DNA of 9,268 bases from assembly GCA_011523725.1 (NCBI GenBank), contig WTGD01000149.1:1-9268 (forward strand), in the 5' to 3' direction. Position numbers and translations under genes: made by a program. Below are positions 1 to 6,098 of the stretch, one piece after another; positions within the stretch are counted from its first letter, which is position 1, and each line of letters begins with the position of its first letter. The DNA is from Nitrospinota bacterium (GTDB lineage Bacteria; UBA8248). The notes under the pieces were generated by a model. It was not told the DNA's origin, did no database searches, and worked only from the letters and a program-made list of their open reading frames with translations.

Positions 1-1725
1 GGTCTTGGGTGGGGAATACGACGGAGCGTCTTGAGCATGTTCGGTCGCGACCCCGAAATGTTGGAACCCTCATATGCGCGTCGGTTTGGCGCCGCCATCG
101 TAGAAGGCGTTGGCAACAGTATTTTGCCGGTGGCAGTTTTAGCGGCCCTTTATTTGTGGGTGACCCCGCCGGGCGCTTTGGTAAGTGGCCTCTTTGGCGA
201 TGCGCTCACATCACTTCTGATATCCATTTTGTTCTTTTTGGTGGTAGTCGCGTTTGCGAAGTCTTTTCTCTCCCCCGAGCGACCGACTTGGCGGTTCACA
301 GGGCAATCTTCAGAGAATGCGCAAAGCGCAAATCGTTTGATTCTTATGCTGACGGCTGTTTTTTCAGCCGACATGTTTTTCTCGAACCTTGAAGTCCAAG
401 GGGTGAGGTCCGCCGAGGCGATGTCCATTTACGCTACAGTATTCGGCGCATTGGAGGGTTGTTTTGTCGTCAAGCTCGGGCGGGAGGGACTCTGGCGAGC
501 CGATGCGACCCAAGAAGGAGCAACCCAACAGGGCGGACAGGCGAGTAGATTGATCCGTCGCACTGTAAGATTACTCGCGGTAATCGGTATTGCAGCGTTG
601 TTTGTTGGATATGGCGATTTGGGCAAACGCCTTCTCACCAACCTGATTTGGACTGGCCTTCTGCTGTGGATAGTGGTTCTGTTGCGTGGTTTCATCCACG
701 AACTGGTATCTTTGTCGACTAAATCCGAATCCATACAAGACAAGCTCCATTTTCCTTCCCGCGTGCTCGAGAGGTTCCAATCTTGGGGACGAGTGATTGT
801 CGATCCTGTTATTTTCCTTTGCGGCATCCTCATTATCGTACCTGTTTGGGGAGTGCCCCCGGATGATCTGTTTCGCTGGACGCTGAAAACCCTGTCCGGA
901 TTCCAGGTTGGCAGCATCCACATCTCTGTCATCGATATTTTTCTGGCTATCGCTGTCTTTTTCATGGCCATGGCCGGAGCAAGGTTCTTGCAAAGACAGT
1001 TGTCCGAACGTTTTCTCGAACAGACGAATTTGCCTGCGGGTATTCGCCACTCCTTGAACGCAGGGTTCGGTTATGCGGGTGTTATCGTTGCCGCGCTTTT
1101 GAGTATTTCAGTTACGGGAATCGATCTTTCGAATCTGGCGCTGGTTGTCAGCGCGCTCTCGGTGGGGATCGGTTTCGGACTACAAAATGTAGTGAACAAC
1201 TTTATTTCGGGATTGATACTTTTGGTTGAAAGACCCATCAAGGTTGGCGATTGGGTGCGCGTAGGTAGTGATGAGGGAATTGTGAAAAGAATACAGTTTC
1301 GTGCGACGGAGCTTGAAACGTGGCAGCGCGCTTCTGTGATTATTCCGAACGCGGAGATTATTTCGACATCGGTTACCAACCTGACGCACAGGGATCGGTA
1401 TGGTCGCGTGGAGATAGGAGTAGGCGTGGCTTACGGCTCCGATGTGGAAAAGGTTCGGGAGATTCTTATGGATATCGCCGAGAAGAACGGGCGGGTGAGC
1501 AATGATCCTGCGCCTACCGTCGTGTTTCGCGATTTTGGCGCAAGCAGCCTGGATTTCGAATTGCGGTGCTTTACTTCAGATGTGATGAGACGATTGGGGG
1601 TCGCAAGTGATTTGAGATTCGAGATTGAAAGCCGGCTACGCGAGGAAGGCATCGAGATACCCTTCCCGCAAAGAGTTGTTCACATCATGAACCCGCAAGC
1701 AGACGATCAGGAACCAGAATCGTAA
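1..1725 (+). CDS. MscS-family mechanosensitive ion channel, large multi-pass type, 5' end probably missing
   Basis: Inner-membrane channel that opens under membrane tension to release solutes on osmotic downshock. Numbering from the in-frame TTG at 31, I see about ten hydrophobic segments (near 28-45, 58-78, 103-120, 130-148, 180-196, 200-222, 256-275, 297-318, 347-364 and 367-400). The last is the Gly/Ala-rich pore helix (SVGIGFGLQNVVNNFISG). It is followed by the MscS beta-domain (VERPIKVGDWVRVG, 399-412; VIIPNAEIIS) and a C-terminal alpha/beta domain ending near PFPQRVVHI (544-552). The frame stays open to base 1, and the first residues (RDPE..EPSYARR) look like the middle of larger MscS proteins that carry an N-terminal periplasmic domain. 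I therefore treat it as truncated by the window edge. If it is complete, the ATG at 37, with GGAG at 23-26, is the better start. It ends 2 bp from the convergent FAH gene. The family call is firm; the start is not. Confidence 0.9.
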   Translation, partial: GLGWGIRRSVLSMFGRDPEMLEPSYARRFGAAIVEGVGNSILPVAVLAALYLWVTPPGALVSGLFGDALTSLLISILFFLVVVAFAKSFLSPERPTWRFTGQSSENAQSANRLILMLTAVFSADMFFSNLEVQGVRSAEAMSIYATVFGALEGCFVVKLGREGLWRADATQEGATQQGGQASRLIRRTVRLLAVIGIAALFVGYGDLGKRLLTNLIWTGLLLWIVVLLRGFIHELVSLSTKSESIQDKLHFPSRVLERFQSWGRVIVDPVIFLCGILIIVPVWGVPPDDLFRWTLKTLSGFQVGSIHISVIDIFLAIAVFFMAMAGARFLQRQLSERFLEQTNLPAGIRHSLNAGFGYAGVIVAALLSISVTGIDLSNLALVVSALSVGIGFGLQNVVNNFISGLILLVERPIKVGDWVRVGSDEGIVKRIQFRATELETWQRASVIIPNAEIISTSVTNLTHRDRYGRVEIGVGVAYGSDVEKVREILMDIAEKNGRVSNDPAPTVVFRDFGASSLDFELRCFTSDVMRRLGVASDLRFEIESRLREEGIEIPFPQRVVHIMNPQADDQEPES

Positions 1726-1727
1726 GG

Positions 1728-2744
1728 TTATTTGTACGTGTAGGGTTTGGGCTCCGGTTTTTCGCCAACCTTGTTTCTCATGACGCCCAGCGGCCCCATG
1801 TCAATTTCCACCACATCCCCTGGTTGAATCCAGCGATCCATTTCCATACCGCATCCTCCGGGAACGGTGCCGGACCCCATCAGGTCTCCCGTCAGGAGAT
1901 TCTCGTCCCTGGCGGTGTAGGCGATGATTTGAGAGAAAGTCCAGTACATCTCTCCTGGTGTGGTTTCGACCCACGTTTCTCCGTTGACTCTGGCGGCCAT
2001 GGGAATATTTTTGGGATCTCCAACCTCATCGGGAGTGGCTATCCAGGGGCCGAGGCTCCAGCACCAGTCCTTGCTTTTGTAAGGTCCGGTTCCCATCGCC
2101 ATTTCGCCGCCCTGCGCGTCCCGGGCGCTCCAGTCGTTCAATATCGCGTAACCAAAGATGTGCTCATGCGCATCTTCTTCAGAGATGTCTCTCCCCGGCA
2201 CGCCGATAACGCAGCAGAACTCGAGTTCGAAATCCATTTTTTCGGTGAAGCTCGGCCAGGGAACTTCCTCCTCGGGCCCGGCCATGTGACCACAACTCGC
2301 TTTGAAGGCAAGGGGGCGCTCGTACCAGGTTTTGGGGATTTCCATGTTCATCACTTCGAATGTTTTTTTCAGGTGACGTTCGAATCCGGCGAAGCCGCGA
2401 ATGAGCGGGGGTTGTTTGATGGGCGCGAGCAACCGGGCTTCGCTTGGCGCATAGATGATTTGCTCCCCGCGAGGACCGCTGGTGTCTTCATGTTCGAGAG
2501 CGTATTCGAGCGCTTCTTCAGCGGCTTCGATACCGCCTTTGCCCGATGCCGCGATGGCCAGCATGTCGGATGGAATGAGGGCGTCCGCCATGGCTTGGGG
2601 TCTTGAGGAGCCACGCTGCTTGAATTCCGCCGCCGCCGCGAAATTAAGGTCGACGTACCGGAGGTCCTCACCTTCGGATACAACGGCGCCCAAACGCTCG
2701 AATGGGCCAACAGGCGTTCGCACTTCAAAGGTGCAAAATTTCAT
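1728..2744 (-). CDS. Fumarylacetoacetate hydrolase (FAH) family protein
   Basis: Predicted cytoplasmic metal-dependent hydrolase, decarboxylase or isomerase acting on a beta-dicarbonyl or 2-oxo acid, as in homogentisate and other aromatic ring-cleavage routes. The start is placed at 2744 (MKFCTFEV) because GGAGAG lies just upstream; an in-frame ATG at 2786 would add 14 unlikely residues. The 338 residues show the FAH fold signature: metal ligands E173 and E175 in DFELEFCCVIG, D204 in ILNDWSARD, a lysine-bearing loop GPYKSKDW (220-227), SLGPWIATPDE, and the late glycine-rich GSGTVPGGCG (290-299). The FAGFERHLK segment (118-126) sits where the family has its active-site Asp/Glu and His. It is last in the nadA-nadC-cupin-FAH cluster, 43 bp after the cupin stop. 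The substrate cannot be told from sequence. The family is certain; a fumarylacetoacetase role is not, since no homogentisate genes are nearby. Confidence 0.93.
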   Translation of the reverse strand: MKFCTFEVRTPVGPFERLGAVVSEGEDLRYVDLNFAAAAEFKQRGSSRPQAMADALIPSDMLAIAASGKGGIEAAEEALEYALEHEDTSGPRGEQIIYAPSEARLLAPIKQPPLIRGFAGFERHLKKTFEVMNMEIPKTWYERPLAFKASCGHMAGPEEEVPWPSFTEKMDFELEFCCVIGVPGRDISEEDAHEHIFGYAILNDWSARDAQGGEMAMGTGPYKSKDWCWSLGPWIATPDEVGDPKNIPMAARVNGETWVETTPGEMYWTFSQIIAYTARDENLLTGDLMGSGTVPGGCGMEMDRWIQPGDVVEIDMGPLGVMRNKVGEKPEPKPYTYK

Positions 2745-2787
2745 GGTCTCTCTCCGGATAATCTGATTGGTTTGTGCCCATATCAAT

Positions 2788-3312
2788 TTATTTCAAATCG
2801 ACTTTATCCCGTTCATCCGTTTCTGGAAATGGACCTTCTTTGATTTCGATGAGTTTTGAATCATCTTCCAGGAATTCGACTTCGTGACCCTCGTACATCA
2901 GTATGAGATCGTCGCGATGCAGAATCGCATCGCCCAGATTTTCCCCTTCCTTGGTGAATACGCCGACTCGAACCTTCCCGCGCTGACACAAGAGAATCTG
3001 ATGCCGTGTGGTATTCGTGGTCCTCTCTTCCACCACGTGATAATGCGCTTTGGTAATCGCGCCTTTGGGTCTGTTCAAGACGATGATCTGAAGGGGTATT
3101 TCATCATCCGTCAGGTGGGCTTTGGTATTGCGCTCCGCTTCGATGTCCTGGCCGGCGTATGCGGTACGGATGTGTTCTTTCGCTTCATCGGTATCCAGAT
3201 AAGGTGGGAACTTGGCGTAATCGTTGAAATCTCCTTTGATGTGTATAGCAATTATGCGCCCATCGGAGGCTTTGTAATAATCCACACTTTTCGAATTGAC
3301 TTCTAAAGACAT
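2788..3312 (-). CDS. Cupin-fold protein, possible metal-binding enzyme
   Basis: Protein of 174 residues with a single cupin barrel in its second half. Candidate metal ligands are H90 and H92 (KAHYH), Q105 (RHQILL) and H143 in YEGHEVEFLED (140-149). The strand RGKVRVGVF (111-119) and the closing SKLIEIKEGPFP (152-163) fit a beta-barrel. The gap between the H-x-H pair and the next ligand is longer than in the textbook motif (H-x-H-x3,4-E), so metal binding is an inference. The N-terminal 70 residues are charged and not recognised; they contain no signal peptide or membrane segment. GAGGGG lies 5' of the ATG. The gene sits 76 bp after nadC and 43 bp before the FAH gene on the same strand, so it likely shares their transcript. 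It could be a small-molecule isomerase or dioxygenase, or a ligand-binding accessory; no function is assigned. Confidence 0.75.
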   Translation of the reverse strand: MSLEVNSKSVDYYKASDGRIIAIHIKGDFNDYAKFPPYLDTDEAKEHIRTAYAGQDIEAERNTKAHLTDDEIPLQIIVLNRPKGAITKAHYHVVEERTTNTTRHQILLCQRGKVRVGVFTKEGENLGDAILHRDDLILMYEGHEVEFLEDDSKLIEIKEGPFPETDERDKVDLK

Positions 3313-3388
3313 TATTCCCCTCGGAAGTGAGCAAATCAGAGAAACAGAATTTCAACATGGAGCATAAAAAAATGGTTTCCCAAGAATA

Positions 3389-4273
3389 TCATAAATCCAC
3401 TTTCGTGATCTTCATGTGAAAGTCAAGAGGGGGTGCCGAGCGAACGAGTGAACTGGTGGAAATATAATCCACCCCCGTTTCCGCGACCCTTCTGATGTCG
3501 GATCCGCCGATGCCGGAGGCCTCGATTTCATAGGGCTTTTGCGTTTTCAAAGTGATCCCAACCTCTCTCACCCTGGCAACGGCTTGCTGGAGTGTTTCGA
3601 TGTCCATGTTATCGAGCAGAATCATGTGCACTCGTCCGTCTTCGACGACTTCTTCAAGCTGCGTTAAATTCTGTACTTCGATTTGAGTTTCCGTCATGTA
3701 GCGGTTGCCGAATTGTCTGTCGATGGCGGCGGGGATGGAACCGGCAGCGACGATGTCGTTATCTTTTATCATTTCCCCGTCGAATAATCCGAGTCGATGG
3801 TTCCTCCCGCCGCCTGCGCGGACTGCGTATTTTTCAAAATAACGCAGGCCCGGCCGATTCTTTCTTGTATCAATGGTGCCTTTGAAAGTTTTTGGGAAGT
3901 CTCCGAAACAAGCCAATGTATTTGCCGTATGCGTCGCGATTTCAGAGATATGCGAAAGGAGATTGAGCGCGGTGCGCTCCGCCTTCAGGATGGTCTGGGT
4001 GTGACCGGAAACGTGCGCTAGAAGTTCGCCTTTGGAAATTCTGGCACCTTCATCTTTTAACCAGTTGACCTCGGGCGATTGACTTTTCCCGAGAGCCAAA
4101 AGATTTTGGGTTTCCTCCAAGACAGGAAGGAAGAACAGAGAACCCGCGAGAATGGCATCGCTTTTCGAACGCAACTCCGCCACGCACGAGGGTTCTTTTT
4201 CGGCCTCGTATTCAAGGGGAGCGTCTCCAAAATCTTCCAGGAGCCAATTGCGGATTTTAGAGCGAATGTCCAT
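3389..4273 (-). CDS. nadC: Nicotinate-nucleotide pyrophosphorylase (carboxylating), quinolinate phosphoribosyltransferase
   Basis: Cytoplasmic enzyme that joins quinolinate to PRPP and releases CO2 and pyrophosphate to give nicotinate mononucleotide, the third step of de novo NAD synthesis. The length (294 aa) is normal. The N-terminal domain spans about 1-115, with AERTALNLLSHIS at 98-110. The barrel domain carries DTRK (135-138), GGGRNHRLGLFDG (154-166), the lysine of MIKDN (K170), E199 in IEVQN, D221 in ILLDN, and EASG (251-254). These match the substrate- and PRPP-binding arginines, His-Arg pair, lysine and acidic residues of the family. Departures from the usual motifs are KNRPGLR instead of KTTPGLR-like, KDND instead of KDNH, a changed glycine loop after EASG, and STSSLVRSA in place of the common GALTHSA-like end. 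It starts 18 bp after nadA with no strong ribosome site, suggesting coupled translation. The NadC call is strong; whether it has shifted specificity is open. Confidence 0.93.
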   Translation of the reverse strand: MDIRSKIRNWLLEDFGDAPLEYEAEKEPSCVAELRSKSDAILAGSLFFLPVLEETQNLLALGKSQSPEVNWLKDEGARISKGELLAHVSGHTQTILKAERTALNLLSHISEIATHTANTLACFGDFPKTFKGTIDTRKNRPGLRYFEKYAVRAGGGRNHRLGLFDGEMIKDNDIVAAGSIPAAIDRQFGNRYMTETQIEVQNLTQLEEVVEDGRVHMILLDNMDIETLQQAVARVREVGITLKTQKPYEIEASGIGGSDIRRVAETGVDYISTSSLVRSAPPLDFHMKITKVDL

Positions 4274-4291
4274 ATCTGGTGGTATTGGGTG

Positions 4292-5404
4292 TTATACGAT
4301 TTCGAGCATGCGCTCGATGGGTATTCGAGCGCGCCGAGCCAGTTCCGGATCCACTGTGATTTCATGCTTCAGATCCCGCAGGCATTCATACAGGTTTTGC
4401 AGCGTGTTTTGCTTCATGTAGGCGCAAAGAGCTTCACGACTGGCGGGGATCAGAGTTTTGTCCGGAACTGCCTTGGACATGGGATGGAGGTTTCCGACCT
4501 CGGTGGCCACGATGACTTCGGGGTGGGGGACTTCCTCTACCAATTTGATCATGCCCTGAGTCGATCGGAACTGGAGCATATCCTCGGGCACGATGCCTTC
4601 GTTCACTTGGCGCATACAGGCGCTGGTGCATCCGCACTCGGGGTGGACCACCGTGATAGCTTCAGGATGTAGTTGTTGTTGCTCCAGGACGTGATGCGGG
4701 CGGATCCTCTCATGTACGTGACATGCGCCCATCATGAGATGAAGTCGATCCAGAGAATGTCCTTTACTCTCCAGAAGCTTGGCCGCGTAGAACCCCAGAA
4801 AGACGTCGGGCAAAAACAGTATGGGTTGCTTGGCCCCGGAATTTTCCAGGATGTGGAGGGTGACCTTGCCCGCGTTGGCGGACGCGCAACAGTAATCACT
4901 CTCGGCCTTTACTTCGAGATATGTGTTTACATAGCTGATGACAATTCCGTCTGGATGTTCTTCTTTCCAATCCCGAATCTTGGTCACGTCAGCATGAGCG
5001 GCCAAAGAGCAAAGCGCTTCGAGGCTGGGGGCCAAAACTGTTTGGTGAGGTTTTTTGAGAGCGGCCAATATCTGATTCATGAATAAAACGGATGGCTCGA
5101 CGAGATAATCCGCGTCCGATGCAGCGCCTTGTTGGGCCAAGAACAAAGAATCCCCGATGACGTCGGATACGTCCTGAATGTCTCTGGGCACATAATTATG
5201 CGCCAGGATAAGAGCGTTTCTCTCTTTCTTGAGACGTCTGACCTCACCTTGCAGGAACTCTCTTTCCTCTTCCGTGATGTTCTCGGGGTGTGCGTTTTCC
5301 GGGATTTCAGGAACATCGATAGAAGGTCCGAGGTCTGTTTGGTCCATCAAAGCGATAGCATCTTTTGCTGGAAGGATGTCACCGGCTTCTATATCCAAAA
5401 TCAT
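4292..5404 (-). CDS. nadA: Quinolinate synthase
   Basis: Iron-sulfur enzyme that condenses iminoaspartate with dihydroxyacetone phosphate to quinolinate, the step before NadC. The start is taken at 5404 (MILDIEAG), because GGAG at 5414-5411 sits 6 nt upstream; the ATG at 5416 has no such site. In this numbering (370 aa) I see AHNY (68-71), IGDSLFLA, the three cluster-ligand cysteines C132 (EALCSLA), C257 (HPEC) and C327 (ALCAYMK), SYVNTYLEVKAESD (157-170), GACHVHE (226-232), a STQ turn (281-283) and ATEVG (300-304). HPECGCTSACM resembles a known NadA subclass with extra cysteines there. The usual GVHFMAE-like stretch reads SVLFMNQI (105-112), which is unusual, and about 45 residues precede the folded core. 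No aspartate oxidase (nadB) is in the window. It heads the leftward cluster, with a candidate operator upstream. Confidence 0.95.
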   Translation of the reverse strand: MILDIEAGDILPAKDAIALMDQTDLGPSIDVPEIPENAHPENITEEEREFLQGEVRRLKKERNALILAHNYVPRDIQDVSDVIGDSLFLAQQGAASDADYLVEPSVLFMNQILAALKKPHQTVLAPSLEALCSLAAHADVTKIRDWKEEHPDGIVISYVNTYLEVKAESDYCCASANAGKVTLHILENSGAKQPILFLPDVFLGFYAAKLLESKGHSLDRLHLMMGACHVHERIRPHHVLEQQQLHPEAITVVHPECGCTSACMRQVNEGIVPEDMLQFRSTQGMIKLVEEVPHPEVIVATEVGNLHPMSKAVPDKTLIPASREALCAYMKQNTLQNLYECLRDLKHEITVDPELARRARIPIERMLEIV

Positions 5405-5410
5405 TTCAAA

Positions 5411-5414
5411 CTCC
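5411..5414 (-). promoter_or_regulatory. Ribosome binding site that decides the nadA start
   Basis: Read on the minus strand, GGAG occupies 5414 to 5411, and a 6-nt spacer leads to the ATG at 5404-5402. The alternative in-frame ATG at 5416 overlaps this GGAG and has no purine-rich site of its own upstream. This favours the inner start. Confidence 0.6.
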
Positions 5415-5470
5415 ATCTATTTCATGTCACAAACTTATGAGTTCTTGTCGTTGAGTATCGAGCAGCCTTT

Positions 5471-5506
5471 CGCTTGCGCAAAAAATCACAAGCGGACGCA
5501 AAAAAT
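5471..5506. promoter_or_regulatory. Candidate operator upstream of nadA: inverted repeat plus phased direct repeat
   Basis: CGCTTG (5471-5476) and CAAGCG (5489-5494) form an exact 6-bp inverted repeat with a 12-bp spacer. Overlapping it, CGCAAAAAAT occurs twice (5477-5486 and 5497-5506), exactly 20 bp apart, close to two helical turns. It lies about 70-100 bp upstream of the nadA start, a usual place for a transcription-factor site. It could bind a repressor of NAD synthesis, but I do not recognise a NadR, NiaR, NrtR or NadQ box. A transcript hairpin is also possible. Confidence 0.35.
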
Positions 5507-5710
5507 AATAACTCCCTCTAAACCAACAGTTCCACTCCTGACGAATAAAGCATGATACGGGACATGGGCTCTCCTACCCCCTTCTCGTATTATTATTCCA
5601 GTCTTAAGAGGATATGTAAAATGGAAATATAGAAAAAAGTGGTTTTACCTTGCCGAGTTGTATGGTTTTTGTTAGGTTTCGTACATGTGATTTCTGTTTT
5701 GGGTCATTGA

Positions 5711-5777
5711 AGACGCGGGGGGTAGAGAATCGTCTCCCTGTATAGTGGTTCGAATCGCGGGTCGCCGAGCGAGACGA
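5711..5777 (+). promoter_or_regulatory. Candidate attenuator-like leader with competing stems
   Basis: In the plus-strand transcript AGACG (5711-5715) can pair with CGTCT (5731-5735). The overlapping TCGTCTC (5730-5736) can instead pair exactly with GAGACGA (5771-5777). That second partner overlaps the hairpin before the T-run at 5782-5787. The 1:2, 2:3 and 3:4 pairings are therefore mutually exclusive, as in transcription attenuators or riboswitch expression platforms. The block lies about 80-160 bp upstream of the rightward small ORF. I do not recognise a known riboswitch class. The stems are short, so chance is possible. Confidence 0.3.
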
Positions 5778-5787
5778 CTCGTTTTTT
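5770..5787 (+). terminator. Weak intrinsic terminator-like hairpin in the rightward leader
   Basis: CGAG (5770-5773), loop ACGA, CTCG (5778-5781), followed by six T (5782-5787). The stem can extend by G-T and A-T pairs into the T-run. It is short for a full terminator and points into the following genes, so it fits a conditional terminator better than an end-of-operon one. Confidence 0.35.
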
Positions 5788-5869
5788 ATTTGTTTGAATC
5801 AAAATTCGATGCGCCTCCTTCATCTGTATTCATTTTGTTTTTGAAGCTGAGGGTTTTGGGGACTCCATC

Positions 5870-6064
5870 ATGACCCGTGGTGTAATCTGGTTGTTGGGCG
5901 CATTGCTTTTGTCAGGGCTTTTTATTTTCGCGCTAAGTAGGATTTGTTCGAATACGTCGGTTTTTCCAACATTAACTGGATATTTTTGCCCTAAACCCCG
6001 GATGAAATTGATAACTGTTCCACAGAATCCTACGTCCGAAGAAGTGGAGAAGAAAAAAAATTGA
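5870..6064 (+). CDS. Small putative membrane-anchored protein, unrecognised
   Basis: Possible 64-residue protein. Residues 5-23 (VIWLLGALLLSGLFIFALS) form one hydrophobic helix after a short basic start, like a membrane anchor or uncleaved signal. The rest is a polar tail with two cysteines (C26, C40) and a Lys/Glu-rich end (EEVEKKKN). A GGGG stretch lies about 8-10 nt upstream of the ATG, an acceptable ribosome site. It ends 34 bp before the MmgE/PrpD gene on the same strand, so it may be the first gene of that operon. No homologue is recognised. It could be a chance ORF in a leader; the hydrophobic segment and ribosome site are the only support. Confidence 0.4.
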   Translation: MTRGVIWLLGALLLSGLFIFALSRICSNTSVFPTLTGYFCPKPRMKLITVPQNPTSEEVEKKKN

Positions 6065-6070
6065 TCAATT
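6059..6070. repeat. Perfect 12-bp palindrome before the MmgE/PrpD gene
   Basis: AATTGATCAATT is its own reverse complement and overlaps the stop codon of the small upstream ORF. A second arm, ATCAA (6071-6075), also pairs with TTGAT (6061-6065). It sits 28 bp before the MmgE/PrpD start and could be a regulator site or an mRNA hairpin; AT-rich palindromes also arise by chance. Confidence 0.35.
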
Positions 6071-6098
6071 ATCAAGGATTTTTCAGAAAGGTGAGGTT

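Larger units (their letters stand above)
5405..5869. other. Divergent intergenic region, no gene seen
   Basis: About 465 bp separates the leftward nadA cluster from the rightward small ORF and MmgE/PrpD cluster. It is AT-rich with stop codons in all frames, and I find no convincing coding sequence in it. It must hold promoters for both directions, but no -35/-10 pair is good enough to mark. It contains the repeat-rich candidate operator near 5471-5506 and a G+C-rich block with competing stems (5711-5787). Confidence 0.6.

Noticed and set aside
1824..2606. Long plus-strand open frame of 260 codons opposite the FAH gene
   Set aside because: It lies antisense to a gene with clear FAH motifs and its translation shows no recognisable domain; it is a shadow of biased codon use.
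3389..4273. ModD (molybdenum-transport-associated NadC paralogue), considered because tupA is nearby
   Set aside because: The protein follows nadA directly and keeps NadC motifs such as the GGGRNHR and IKDN segments; the tungstate gene is in the opposite, divergent cluster.
4079..4672. Plus-strand open frame of 197 codons across the nadA-nadC junction
   Set aside because: It is antisense to both well-supported nad genes and has no recognisable motif or ribosome site.
5720..5760. tRNA-like pieces: GGTAGAG and GGTTCGAATC, resembling D-arm and T-arm sequences
   Set aside because: The bases flanking TTCGAAT do not form a T-stem, the two pieces are only about 20 nt apart, and no acceptor stem or anticodon arm can be drawn.
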